NCBI GenBank assembly: GCA_947625585.1
Contig: CANQOZ010000007.1
Location: 1 to 23,611, forward strand
From: an uncultured Eubacteriaceae bacterium
Lineage (GTDB): Bacteria; Bacillota; Clostridia; Eubacteriales; Eubacteriaceae
Direction: 5' to 3'
Length of the DNA: 23,611 nt
The position numbers and the translations under genes were made by a program. Of the stretch, positions 7,141-15,053 are shown one piece after another; within the stretch, counting starts at the first letter, position 1; every line of letters begins with the position of its first letter. Below the pieces are notes generated by a model. That model saw only the letters and a program-made list of their open reading frames with translations, ran no database searches and was not told where the DNA came from.

Positions 7141-8097
7141 TTACTTATCAGTAGTTAGTGGACCTGCGGATCCATTGGGTGTTAACGGATTTGGGTTAAC
7201 TTGTTCAGATGAAAATTCCGGAAGTTTAGAACCTTTATCGTTTCTGAATACTTTACTTTTTTCTCCAAAGGTTACTTCAATTCCATAATGATCACTTACT
7301 ATTGGAAAATTTTTACCATTAAAAATTACTTCACTTGATAAAATTGGAAGATCTGAATTAGTAAAAATGAAATCAATTCTCATTTCTTTTGGATGGTTAC
7401 CTTCTGTCCACCCGGCGATATAATCTCCTACTGTAATTCCATTATCGTGATATTCTGCTTCGGCAAAAGTATCAATTAGATTTGAAGTATTAAGGATATA
7501 ATCATAAGCTTTACCCTTAACATTAGCATCATTATTAAAATCACCCATAACATAAAGAGGTTGAGGGGTATTACAAGCTTTACCAACAAAGCGATTCCAT
7601 TGTTGATCAAAAGGTTCATTAGGGTGTTCCCATTTGTCAAAATGACATGAATAAAACCATTCACGTTTTCCATTAAATGTTAATTGGATTCCTAATGCCA
7701 TTCTGGTTTCAATATTATAATAGTCTCTACAATTAGAAACGTAAAAACTTGTAGTTTTTCGAATAGGATGTTTAGTCAGAAATCCAACCCCTTCATCGTA
7801 AATATCCCATCCGACATGGATAGGTAAAAATGTCCAATACCATGTTTGTCCACTATTTCGTAAAGCTTTTTCAATAACAAAAAGGTAATTATCACTTCTT
7901 ATTGGAACTCTATCTTGACAGGGAATATAGTTGTCTAATTCTGATAATGGAACTTCTGGACTACTCATTAACTGGTTTATTTCTTGGAATGCTATAACAT
8001 CAAAATCACTTTCTGAAATAACATTTATTAAATTTTCCATATTTTTTGTTGGAGTATTACCACAATATGAATTAGCATTTAAAGTTACTATTTTCAA
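7141..8097 (-). CDS. Endonuclease/exonuclease/phosphatase (EEP) family protein, maltose-6'-phosphate phosphatase-like
   Basis: A 318-residue cytosolic protein of the EEP (DNase I-like) fold with no signal peptide. Metal and catalytic residues seen are N7 (TLNAN), E39 (FQEI), H152 (YSCHFDKW), D186 and N188 (GDFNND), D242 (RIDFIF) and D269-H270 (SDHYG). From memory, 'DEGVGFLTK' and 'VIFNGKNFPIVSDH' resemble the Enterococcus maltose 6'-phosphate phosphatase MapP group, so a sugar-phosphate substrate is more likely than DNA. This is not certain. The start is TTG 8097 with GAGGAAA as RBS. After the catalytic core, residues 280-318 form a low-complexity, Pro/Ser/Asn-rich tail that is unusual for the fold. 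No sugar-transport genes adjoin it. Confidence 0.82.
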   Translation of the reverse strand: MKIVTLNANSYCGNTPTKNMENLINVISESDFDVIAFQEINQLMSSPEVPLSELDNYIPCQDRVPIRSDNYLFVIEKALRNSGQTWYWTFLPIHVGWDIYDEGVGFLTKHPIRKTTSFYVSNCRDYYNIETRMALGIQLTFNGKREWFYSCHFDKWEHPNEPFDQQWNRFVGKACNTPQPLYVMGDFNNDANVKGKAYDYILNTSNLIDTFAEAEYHDNGITVGDYIAGWTEGNHPKEMRIDFIFTNSDLPILSSEVIFNGKNFPIVSDHYGIEVTFGEKSKVFRNDKGSKLPEFSSEQVNPNPLTPNGSAGPLTTDK

Positions 8098-8120
8098 TTT
8101 ATTTTCCTCGTTTATCTCTT

Positions 8121-8180
8121 TAATTGAGATCTTTATTTATCATATAATATAACCATTTAAGATTTGTTAAATCTCAATTA
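8121..8180. repeat. 10-bp inverted repeat in a divergent promoter region
   Basis: TAATTGAGAT (8121-8130) and ATCTCAATTA (8171-8180) are perfect reverse complements 40 bp apart, flanking a TATAAT (8143-8148). A smaller hairpin AGATTT-GTT-AAATCT sits at 8160-8174. The region separates the divergent EEP and COG2426 genes and must hold both promoters. I could not assign a convincing -35/-10 pair to either. Confidence 0.45.
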
Positions 8181-8212
8181 TAGGTTTTTCATAAAATTTT
8201 AGAGGTTTTATT

Positions 8213-8701
8213 TTGGCTCAATCAATAATAAATAGTGTTTCTTTTTTACCATCATGGTTTCAGTTAATTTTTATTTCAATGGTTCCAATTATTGAACTAA
8301 GGGGTGCTATACCTTGGGGAATATTTGTTCTTCATTATCCGATAGTTTTAAACTACATACTTTGTGTTTTAGGTTCAATTATTCCTGCCCCCTTTATTCT
8401 CTTGTTTATCCAATCTATTCTAAGGTGGATGAGAGCTAATAAATATACAAGGAAGTTCGCTTTATGGTTAGATAAAAAAGCGGATAAAGGTAGTAAAAAA
8501 ATTCAAGAGTATAAATTCTGGGGTTTAATGATTTTTGTTGCTATTCCTCTTCCAGGTACAGGAGTATGGACAGGCTGCCTTGCTGCGAGTGTTATGGAAA
8601 TGAGTTTTAAAAAAGCTTTTATAAGTGTAACACTTGGTTCAATGATAGCTGGAATTATTGTTACTGTTTTATGTTCATTAGGTTTAATAGCTGTAAGCTA
8701 A
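8213..8701 (+). CDS. Small integral membrane protein of the COG2426 / 'small multidrug export' family
   Basis: A 162-residue protein with four or so hydrophobic segments (about 12-35, 42-65, 101-125 and 135-160). The family signatures are IIELRGAIPWG (26-36) and VAIPLPGTGVWTGCLAAS (109-126). The conserved Glu-Leu-Arg-Gly and Pro-Gly-Thr-Gly loops relate it to DedA/SNARE-associated (VTT-like) proteins. The 'multidrug export' name of the Pfam family is historical and transport is not shown by sequence. The start is TTG 8213, with AGAGGT 6 bases upstream. It is the first gene of a unit with the Xaa-Pro peptidase (13-base gap) and metK. Confidence 0.85.
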   Translation: MAQSIINSVSFLPSWFQLIFISMVPIIELRGAIPWGIFVLHYPIVLNYILCVLGSIIPAPFILLFIQSILRWMRANKYTRKFALWLDKKADKGSKKIQEYKFWGLMIFVAIPLPGTGVWTGCLAASVMEMSFKKAFISVTLGSMIAGIIVTVLCSLGLIAVS

Positions 8702-8714
8702 TATTGGTTCTTTT

Positions 8715-9938
8715 ATGTTAAATAAAAACTTCTTCACAAAAAATAGAAAAAAGCTTCAAGATAAATTAGAAAATAATTCAATTGTTTTCGTTTATTCAGG
8801 TATGGAAATACCACAAGAGTCTAATGTTAATTTATTTTTCCCAAATAGTAACTATTACTACTTAACAGGTTTAGACGAACCTGATCAATTATTGGTTTTA
8901 CTAAAAGATCAAGATGGTATTTTAAACGAATTTCTTTTCATTCCTCAAAAAAATCCAAATTTAGAGAAATGGCATGGGTATAAAATGAGTATTGAAGATG
9001 CAAAAGATAAAACTGATATTGATAATATTTTCTATGTCAACGATAAGGATGAAATTTTACCTAAGTTATTTAAAGAAAATCCTACAACTTATATAGATGA
9101 ATCGCTTCAAATATATGAAAAGGATTGGATTAATGGATTAAAAGAATTCACTAATGAATTTAAAAATATAGATCCTATTATAGGAGAATTGAGATTAATT
9201 AAGGAAGCAGAGGAAATAGAGGAGATAAGACAAGCTGGTAAAATCACTGGTGAAGCTATTTTAGAAGTTATGAAGAGTTTAAAACCAGATGAATTTGAAT
9301 ATGTACCGGCTTCATTATTTGAATATCAGGTAAAAAAAAGAGGAGCTCAAGATTTAAGCTTTCCGACTATTGCAGCTTCCGGTAAAAATGGTGTTATTTT
9401 ACATTATGTTAAAAATAACAACAAAATTAATGATGGTGATTTAATTCTTTTTGATTTGGGAGCAAAATTAAATGGGTATTGTGCAGATGTATCTAGAACA
9501 TTCCCAGTTAATGGAAAGTTTACTAAAACTCAACTTAAATTTTATAAGGCTTTATTAAAAACACAAAAAGAATTAATAAAAGAATATAAAAGAGGTGTTT
9601 CTTTAAGATACTTACAGGAGTTAACAAAAAAACATTTAGAAAAGAATCTTAAAGAGCAGGGAATAGTTATTCCAAAATCAGGAATTGATGAGTGGTATTA
9701 TCACAGTATTGGTCATTCTCTTGGTATTGATACTCACGATAATTCAAATAGAGATTTAATTCTTGAAAATGGGATGATTATTACTTGCGAGCCTGGAGTT
9801 TATTCTAAAGAAGATAATATTGGAATTAGGATAGAAGATGATATTTTAATTAATGATAATAATCCAATAGTCCTGACTGATGGGATTCCTAAAGAAATCA
9901 ATGACATCTATAAATATATGAATCAAGTGGAGGAGTGA
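8715..9938 (+). CDS. pepP: Xaa-Pro aminopeptidase (M24B)
   Basis: A 407-residue dinuclear-metal peptidase that removes an N-terminal residue ahead of proline. The N-terminal AMP_N domain (about 1-135) has 'NSNYYYLTGLDEPDQLLVL' (44-62), and the C-terminal pita-bread domain (165-395) has all five metal ligands: D247 (FDLGA), D258 (CADVSRTF), H334 (SIGHSLGID), E359 (TCEPGVYS) and E374 (GIRIEDD). Its length suits the AMP_N-containing aminopeptidase P group rather than the shorter PepQ. The RBS before ATG 8715 is weak, so translation may be coupled to the membrane gene upstream. metK starts one base after its stop. Confidence 0.9.
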   Translation: MLNKNFFTKNRKKLQDKLENNSIVFVYSGMEIPQESNVNLFFPNSNYYYLTGLDEPDQLLVLLKDQDGILNEFLFIPQKNPNLEKWHGYKMSIEDAKDKTDIDNIFYVNDKDEILPKLFKENPTTYIDESLQIYEKDWINGLKEFTNEFKNIDPIIGELRLIKEAEEIEEIRQAGKITGEAILEVMKSLKPDEFEYVPASLFEYQVKKRGAQDLSFPTIAASGKNGVILHYVKNNNKINDGDLILFDLGAKLNGYCADVSRTFPVNGKFTKTQLKFYKALLKTQKELIKEYKRGVSLRYLQELTKKHLEKNLKEQGIVIPKSGIDEWYYHSIGHSLGIDTHDNSNRDLILENGMIITCEPGVYSKEDNIGIRIEDDILINDNNPIVLTDGIPKEINDIYKYMNQVEE

Positions 9939-9939
9939 A

Positions 9940-11124
9940 ATGAGTAAAATTTTAACATCAGAATCTGTTACTGAAGGTCATCCTGATAAAGTTTGTGACC
10001 AGATTTCTGATGCTGTATTAGATGCAATCCTTGAACAAGATCCTAAAGGAAGAGTAGCTTGTGAAACAATGGTAGCAAAAGATAAAGTTTTTATAACTGG
10101 AGAAATAACTTCAACTGCGAATATAAATATTGAAGATATTGTCAGGAAAACTTTAGAAGAAATAGGTTATGAAGATTCAGAAAATAGTATTGATTTTAAA
10201 ACTTGTGATATTGAAATTTTAATTAATGAACAATCAAGCGATATTGCTCAAGGTGTTAATGAATCTTACGAAACTAGGGAAGAAAACATTGTTGATGATA
10301 ATTTTGAAATAGGAGCTGGAGATCAAGGTATGATGTTTGGTTACGCTTCTAATGAAACTGAAGAATTAATGCCCTTACCTATTCATTTAGCTCACAAATT
10401 AAGTAAGCGCTTACGTGATTCAAGAAAAAATAAGGAATTAACGTATTTAAAACCTGATGGAAAAACTCAGGTAAGTGTTGAATATGATGAAAATAATAAA
10501 CCGTTAAGAGTAGATACAGTAGTTGTCTCAACCCAACATGATTCTAATACGGATATTGAAACTGTCCGAAAAGATATTAAAGAAAAAATAATTGAACCTG
10601 TTCTAGGGGAAAAATGGATTGATGAAGATACTAAAATTTTTATTAATCCAACAGGTCGATTTGTAATTGGCGGTCCAAAAGGGGATGCTGGACTAACAGG
10701 TAGAAAAATTATTGTTGATACCTACGGTGGAATTGGTAGACATGGTGGTGGTGCTTTCTCAGGAAAAGATCCTACAAAAGTTGACCGTTCAGCCTCTTAT
10801 GCTGCTAGATGGGTAGCAAAAAATATTGTTGGTGCTGGTCTTGCTGATAGAGCTGAAGTCCAGCTCGCTTATGCTATCGGAGTAGCTGAACCTGTTTCAA
10901 TTAATGTTAATACTTTTGGAACTGGAATAGTGAGTGATAATCAAATCGAAGAAGCAGTAGAGGAAGTCTTTGATTTAAGACCGGCTGCTATTATTGAAGA
11001 ATTAGATCTTCAAAAACCACAGTATAAACAAACGGCTGCTTATGGTCACTTTGGAAGACATGATTTAGATGTTAACTGGGAAAAGTTAAATAGAGTAGAG
11101 GAGCTAAAAGAAAAATTAAAATGA
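9940..11124 (+). CDS. metK: S-adenosylmethionine synthetase
   Basis: A 394-residue enzyme that makes S-adenosylmethionine from methionine and ATP. Signature blocks seen are TSESVTEGHPDKVCDQISD (7-25), the active-site hexapeptide region GAGDQGMMFGYA (122-133) and the P-loop-like GGPKGDAGLTGRKIIVDTYG (244-263). The length is normal and no key residue is missing. The start overlaps the end of pepP, with GGAGGAG as RBS, so it is the third gene of the unit. There is no SAM riboswitch before it or before the first gene of the unit. I see no clear terminator directly after it; the next hairpin is the one behind the small gene at 11223-11390. Confidence 0.97.
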   Translation: MSKILTSESVTEGHPDKVCDQISDAVLDAILEQDPKGRVACETMVAKDKVFITGEITSTANINIEDIVRKTLEEIGYEDSENSIDFKTCDIEILINEQSSDIAQGVNESYETREENIVDDNFEIGAGDQGMMFGYASNETEELMPLPIHLAHKLSKRLRDSRKNKELTYLKPDGKTQVSVEYDENNKPLRVDTVVVSTQHDSNTDIETVRKDIKEKIIEPVLGEKWIDEDTKIFINPTGRFVIGGPKGDAGLTGRKIIVDTYGGIGRHGGGAFSGKDPTKVDRSASYAARWVAKNIVGAGLADRAEVQLAYAIGVAEPVSINVNTFGTGIVSDNQIEEAVEEVFDLRPAAIIEELDLQKPQYKQTAAYGHFGRHDLDVNWEKLNRVEELKEKLK

Positions 11125-11149
11125 TTCCCTTGATTTAAACTTGAAATTT

Positions 11150-11178
11150 TTTACATTGTATTTGAGTTATACTAGTAT
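11150..11178 (+). promoter_or_regulatory. Promoter of the 55-residue small protein gene
   Basis: TTTACA (11150-11155), a 17-base spacer, then TAGTAT (11173-11178). A better-looking TATACT (11168-11173) overlaps it, but no -35 sits at the right distance. The expected start is near 11185, about 38 nt before the ATG. Confidence 0.5.
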
Positions 11179-11222
11179 TAAATAAATGATTTTCGTGTAC
11201 TGACGAATGAATAGGGGGAGTA

Positions 11223-11390
11223 ATGAAATATTCGAAAGAAAGAGTCAAAATGATTCATAAATGTCGATTGACAGGAATGATTAATAGACACGAAAATAGA
11301 AACAGAGAGAGAAATAGAATTTACCAAATTCGTCAAAGTATGGCAAAGGAAATCTTTTCTGTTCCTGATCCAGAAATTAACAAAAATTAA
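11223..11390 (+). CDS. Small basic protein, 55 residues, unknown function
   Basis: An open frame from ATG 11223 to TAA 11390, with a strong purine-rich RBS (GGGGGAG) just upstream, a plausible promoter at 11150-11178 and a clear intrinsic terminator right behind the stop. It is a complete monocistronic gene cassette. The protein starts MKYSKERVKMIHKCRLTG and has 8 Arg and 6 Lys in 55 residues. It has a central Asn/Arg-rich stretch (residues 21-32, NRHENRNRERNR) and a more neutral end with VPDPE. There is a single Cys (C14), no membrane segment and no signal peptide. The composition suggests nucleic-acid or ribosome binding, but I recognise no family. It lies between metK and ftsE and shares no operon with either. 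Confidence 0.7.
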   Translation: MKYSKERVKMIHKCRLTGMINRHENRNRERNRIYQIRQSMAKEIFSVPDPEINKN

Positions 11391-11412
11391 GCAGTTTTAG
11401 ACTGCTTTTTTT
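11389..11412 (+). terminator. Intrinsic terminator after the small basic protein gene
   Basis: AAGCAGT-TTTAG-ACTGCTT, a 7-bp stem with a 5-base loop followed by a 7-T tract (11406-11412). It begins in the stop codon of the small gene. Confidence 0.88.
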
Positions 11413-11657
11413 ATTCTTTTTTTACACTTTTTTTAAATATTTCTAAAGTATTTCTTCTATAATATCCACCGTAAATCGTTGTAAAATCTTAGAAAAATAT
11501 AAACAATTTGAACAAAATCTTAATTTATTTTAAGTTTTATCTTTAATTTGTTACGAATCTGATTAAATTTCTTAATGATTTTTAAGAAAACTTAAGCTTT
11601 TTAGTAATTTTTAAAGTATAATTTATTAAGGTATTGTGTCACAAGCTGGAGGTTCAA
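11413..11657 (+). promoter_or_regulatory. ftsE upstream region with candidate promoters
   Basis: This 245-bp AT-rich gap holds no gene I can support. A TATAAT at 11617-11622 would start RNA near 11629, about 29 nt before the ftsE ATG, but its -35 is poor. A second candidate is TTTACA (11421-11426), 17 bases, TAAAGT (11444-11449), close to another TATAAT (11458-11463). A perfect 8-bp AT stem (TTTCTTAA 11568-11575 with TTAAGAAA 11582-11589, 6-base loop) lies between them and lacks a T-run, so it is not a terminator. Confidence 0.4.
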
Positions 11658-12350
11658 ATGATTGAATTTGTTAACGTGACAAAATCATATGAAAAGAATC
11701 AGGCAGATGCACTCAACAATATTAATTTATTTATAGACAAAGGTGAATTTGTTTTCATTGTTGGACGTAGTGGTGCTGGTAAATCTACTTTTATTAAGCT
11801 ACTACAGAGAGAATTAGAACCGACTAATGGAACGATTAAGATTAAGAATCATGATATTTCAAAGCTAAAAAAGAGGGAGATCCCATACCTAAGAAGAAGA
11901 ATTGGAGTTGTCTATCAAGATTTTAGACTACTAGAAAATAAGACGGTTTATGAAAATGTAGCCTATGCTATGGAAATCATTGGTAGACCCCAATCAAAGA
12001 TTAGGAACAAGGTTCCATTAGCATTAGAAATGGTGGGACTATCCGACAAAGCCGACCGTTATCCAAGTGAGTTATCAGGTGGTGAACAACAAAGGGTTGC
12101 TATTGCTAGAGCAATAATAAATAATCCAAGTATTTTAATCTGTGACGAACCTACTGGAAATCTTGATCCTGAGACTTCTCGAGAAATCATGGCCTTATTA
12201 GACGATATAAACCGACACGGAACAACGGTTGTTGTCGTTACCCATGATGTTGATATGGTAAATGAAATGAAGAAACGGTTAATTGTCTTAGATGAGGGGA
12301 AACTTATTGCAGACAATATGAAAGGAACCTATGACAATGCCTTCGCATGA
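11658..12350 (+). CDS. ftsE: Cell division ATP-binding protein FtsE
   Basis: A 230-residue ABC ATPase that works with FtsX at the membrane to activate a septal peptidoglycan hydrolase outside the cell. Walker A is GRSGAGKST (36-44), the Q-loop is VVYQDFRLL (84-92), the signature is LSGGEQQR (139-146), Walker B with the catalytic Glu is ILICDE (159-164), and the H-loop His is H196. The start is ATG 11658, with TGGAGG 5 bases upstream. The frame is open back to a GTG at 11634, but that reading lacks an RBS and the family begins at 'MIEFVNV'. The gene overlaps ftsX, which points to translational coupling and equal dosage of the complex. Confidence 0.96.
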   Translation: MIEFVNVTKSYEKNQADALNNINLFIDKGEFVFIVGRSGAGKSTFIKLLQRELEPTNGTIKIKNHDISKLKKREIPYLRRRIGVVYQDFRLLENKTVYENVAYAMEIIGRPQSKIRNKVPLALEMVGLSDKADRYPSELSGGEQQRVAIARAIINNPSILICDEPTGNLDPETSREIMALLDDINRHGTTVVVVTHDVDMVNEMKKRLIVLDEGKLIADNMKGTYDNAFA

Positions 12351-13251
12351 ACGTTCTTCTTATTTACCAAGTATTATCAGGGAAAGTTTAAGAAGTATTT
12401 CAAGAAATAAACTCATAGCTGTGGCTGCGATCTTATCTATTATAGCCGCACTTTTAATTTTAGGATTATTTATTATATTTTCTGTTAATATCAGCCAATT
12501 GACGGAAATGGCTGAAAATAATTCAGATGTAAAAATTTTCTTAAAAGAAGGTGTAACTCAAGAACAAAAGGACAACTTTTATGACATTCTTGCAGAAGAT
12601 CCGCAGGTGAGTGAAATTACTTATGAATCAAAGGAACAAGCTCTCGAAAACTTCTCTGAAAGCTTAAACGAATATTCAGAACTCTTAAGTGAGTACGCTG
12701 GACAAGATAACCCTTTACCCGATTCTTATATTGTTAAAGCTCATAATATTGATGATTTAGCAAGTATTAGAGATTTAGCTTACGAATATCCAGACGTAGT
12801 AGAATATGTTAGATATCAGGAAAGTTATATTTCTTCTATAACTAGTTTTTCTAACTTTATTTATTACATATCAATTGGTTTAGTTGTTGTCATGTCAATC
12901 ATTGCATTCTTTTTAATTTATAACACGATTAGATTAACAGTAGCTAGTCGTGATAAAGAAATTAGTGTAATGAAATCAATTGGAGCAACAAATCAATATA
13001 TACAGATACCTTTTGTTTTAGAAGGAACGTTTATTGGATTAATATCTGCATTTTTATCAGTATTATTAATTTGTCTTGTCTACTATTATGTTATCGGTTA
13101 CTTAAGTGGTAGTTTTTTCTTTACTTTAGGTAGCGCAATCGTATCACCTGAAAATATCATATTTGTGATACTAATAAGTTTTATTTTATATGGTATGTTA
13201 ATTGGTTCAATTGGAGCCGCATTAGCGACACGTAAATATTTAGAAGTATAA
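12331..13251 (+). CDS. ftsX: Cell division protein FtsX
   Basis: A 306-residue polytopic membrane partner of FtsE. Topology follows the FtsX pattern: a cytoplasmic N-terminus, TM1 at about 27-50, an extracellular domain of about 115 residues (54-168) with acidic helices, TM2 about 170-195, the cytoplasmic loop with 'ASRDKEISVMKSIGATNQYI' (205-224) that contacts FtsE, TM3 about 228-252 and TM4 about 273-298. It overlaps the end of ftsE by 20 bases. Two ATGs (12331 and 12337) share one AAAGGA; the first has very short and the second more usual spacing, so the mature start may be at 12337. The extracellular domain is expected to bind the coiled-coil of the hydrolase encoded next. Confidence 0.94.
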   Translation: MTMPSHERSSYLPSIIRESLRSISRNKLIAVAAILSIIAALLILGLFIIFSVNISQLTEMAENNSDVKIFLKEGVTQEQKDNFYDILAEDPQVSEITYESKEQALENFSESLNEYSELLSEYAGQDNPLPDSYIVKAHNIDDLASIRDLAYEYPDVVEYVRYQESYISSITSFSNFIYYISIGLVVVMSIIAFFLIYNTIRLTVASRDKEISVMKSIGATNQYIQIPFVLEGTFIGLISAFLSVLLICLVYYYVIGYLSGSFFFTLGSAIVSPENIIFVILISFILYGMLIGSIGAALATRKYLEV

Positions 13252-13265
13252 ATGTTAGGAGGTTT

Positions 13266-15026
13266 ATGCGAAAATTAAAAAAATTCAAAATAAAAACGCT
13301 GATTTTAACAGCTCTATTTATTTTTAGCTTAATGATTCCTTCATTTGCAGCTTCTATACAAGAGTTAGAGACCCAAAAACAGTCTTCTCAAGAAGCGATT
13401 AATCAAGCTGAAAACATTGTAAATGAAAGACAAAAGAAAGTCGCTGAACTTGAAGAAGAATTACTTGGTTTAAATCAGAAATTAGATTCTCTTAATGGAG
13501 AAGTCAATCAGATTAAGAATAATATTTCAGAACTTGAGAATCAAATAGCTCAAACTCAAGCTGAAATAGAAAAAGCCACTAAAGAGGAAAATGATCAATA
13601 CGAAGCTCTAAAAGAAAGGCTTCGTGTTCAATATATGTATGGTATTGAAGGTTATTCTGAAGCTATTTTTTCAAGTGAAGATTTAAGTGAACAAATTGAA
13701 AATACTCAAATTCTAGCTGAAATCTTCCAAGCTGATAATAATTTACTAAAATCTTTAACTCAACACAGAAAAGAAGTCGAAAACCAGAAAGCTTTACTTG
13801 AACAGCAAAGAGCTGATTTAGTTAATCAGAAGAATGATCTAGATTCGAAAATTGCTGAACAAGAAAAGTTAAAAGCTCAAAAAGAAGATATTCTAAAAGA
13901 TAATGAAGATTTAATAAATGCAGCTAAAGAGGAAATAGCTCAAGAAGAAGCAGCGATTGCTAGTGCAAATCAACAAATTCAAGATATTGCTACTGAAAGT
14001 GATAGACAAGCATTAAGTAATCAAAAGCTCATGGTAACTAATACCAAAACGGATGCAACAGCTACTACTCAAGAAATTAATAATATTGTTACTGATGTAA
14101 AAGCTAAATATGGAAATTCTGAAGATAAACAAGTTATATCTTTTATTAGTCAAATTGAAACTTTAGCTAACAATATCAATACTAATAATGACAAGATTAA
14201 TAAAATATCTCAAGATACAGATCAAGCTGGTTCAGCTGCAGAAGCAGTTGAAAAAAGTGAAGATATTGATTCAATACAATCTGTAATTAATGATGATAGT
14301 GTTTCAATAAAACAAATAGTTTCAAATCTAGCTGATTTAGATGTCGAAAAGAAAAAAGAAGAAGCTAGAAAAGCAGCTGAAGAGGCTGAAGCTGAACGTC
14401 AGAAACAAATAGAAGCTGGTCAAGAAGAAGTTAAGAAGGAAGCAGAAGAAGCTCGGAGAAAGGCTGAGGAAGAAAAGAGAAAAGCTGAAGAGGAAGCGAA
14501 AAAAGCTAAAGAAGAAGCTGAAAGAGCTAAAAGAGAACAAGAAGAAGCTAATAGAAATTCGCAAAATCAAAATAATTCAAGCTCTACTGGTGATGGTTCT
14601 TGGGAAAACTCTTTTATTTCTAGAACAGGTTGGAGATGGCCACTTGATAATGAATTTACTATTACTTCATTATTTGGATATCGAATTCATCCAATATTTG
14701 GAGTTGGTAGAGGCCATGAAGGTATGGACATAGCTGCTTCAACTGGAACTCCGATTCATTGTTGCGATGGTGGAACTGTTATTCTAGCTGGAGAAAATGG
14801 TGGTTACGGTAATTGTGTTATTATTCAACAAAATTCCGGACATCAAGTTTATTATGGACATCAAAGTAGAATAAATGTTCGTAAAGGACAGAAGGTTAAT
14901 AAAGGTGATGTAATAGGTTATGTAGGATCAACTGGTTGGTCAACTGGACCTCATCTTCATTTAGGTGTTTTAGCTGGAGGTGGTTTTATAGATCCTTTAC
15001 AATTCTATCCTGAAATAGATGGTTAA
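13266..15026 (+). CDS. Secreted coiled-coil M23 peptidoglycan hydrolase (PcsB/EnvC-like, FtsEX partner)
   Basis: A 586-residue exported protein. The signal peptide covers residues 1 to about 28 (PSFA-AS cleavage). Residues 32-255 are a long antiparallel coiled coil with the PcsB/EnvC-type hinge 'VQYMYGIEGYSEAIFSSED' (121-139). Residues 358-430 are an uninterrupted E/K/R/A-rich helix, a likely single alpha-helix spacer. A Ser/Asn linker leads to the LytM/M23 domain (about 455-580) with intact zinc ligands H484 and D488 (GHEGMD) and H565 (HLH), and catalytic His H532 (YYGH) and H563. It should therefore be an active endopeptidase. It starts with TTAGGAGG 14 bases after ftsX and ends in its own terminator, consistent with an ftsE-ftsX-hydrolase operon. 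The gene name depends on the lineage, so I give none. Confidence 0.92.
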   Translation: MRKLKKFKIKTLILTALFIFSLMIPSFAASIQELETQKQSSQEAINQAENIVNERQKKVAELEEELLGLNQKLDSLNGEVNQIKNNISELENQIAQTQAEIEKATKEENDQYEALKERLRVQYMYGIEGYSEAIFSSEDLSEQIENTQILAEIFQADNNLLKSLTQHRKEVENQKALLEQQRADLVNQKNDLDSKIAEQEKLKAQKEDILKDNEDLINAAKEEIAQEEAAIASANQQIQDIATESDRQALSNQKLMVTNTKTDATATTQEINNIVTDVKAKYGNSEDKQVISFISQIETLANNINTNNDKINKISQDTDQAGSAAEAVEKSEDIDSIQSVINDDSVSIKQIVSNLADLDVEKKKEEARKAAEEAEAERQKQIEAGQEEVKKEAEEARRKAEEEKRKAEEEAKKAKEEAERAKREQEEANRNSQNQNNSSSTGDGSWENSFISRTGWRWPLDNEFTITSLFGYRIHPIFGVGRGHEGMDIAASTGTPIHCCDGGTVILAGENGGYGNCVIIQQNSGHQVYYGHQSRINVRKGQKVNKGDVIGYVGSTGWSTGPHLHLGVLAGGGFIDPLQFYPEIDG

Positions 15027-15030
15027 TAAT

Positions 15031-15053
15031 AAGTCCCTTCGGGGACTTTTTTT
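15031..15053 (+). terminator. Intrinsic terminator with UUCG tetraloop after the M23 hydrolase
   Basis: AAGTCCC-TTCG-GGGACTT, a 7-bp stem closed by the very stable UUCG tetraloop, followed by a T-run to 15053. It should end the ftsEX operon efficiently. Confidence 0.95.

Noticed and set aside
11125..11222. SAM riboswitch or leader RNA belonging to metK or the small gene
   Set aside because: No S-box-type helices or conserved core bases are visible, and the region is downstream of metK, not upstream.
14345..14560. Tandem DNA repeat of GAAGAA/GCTGAA units
   Set aside because: The repetition follows from the E/A/K/R protein composition; unit length and order are irregular and no exact array exists.
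14337..14570. Minus-strand frame rich in Phe and Ser opposite the hydrolase gene
   Set aside because: It is the reverse complement of the GAA/AAA/GCT-rich single-helix segment, which removes stop codons from the opposite strand; it is not a gene.
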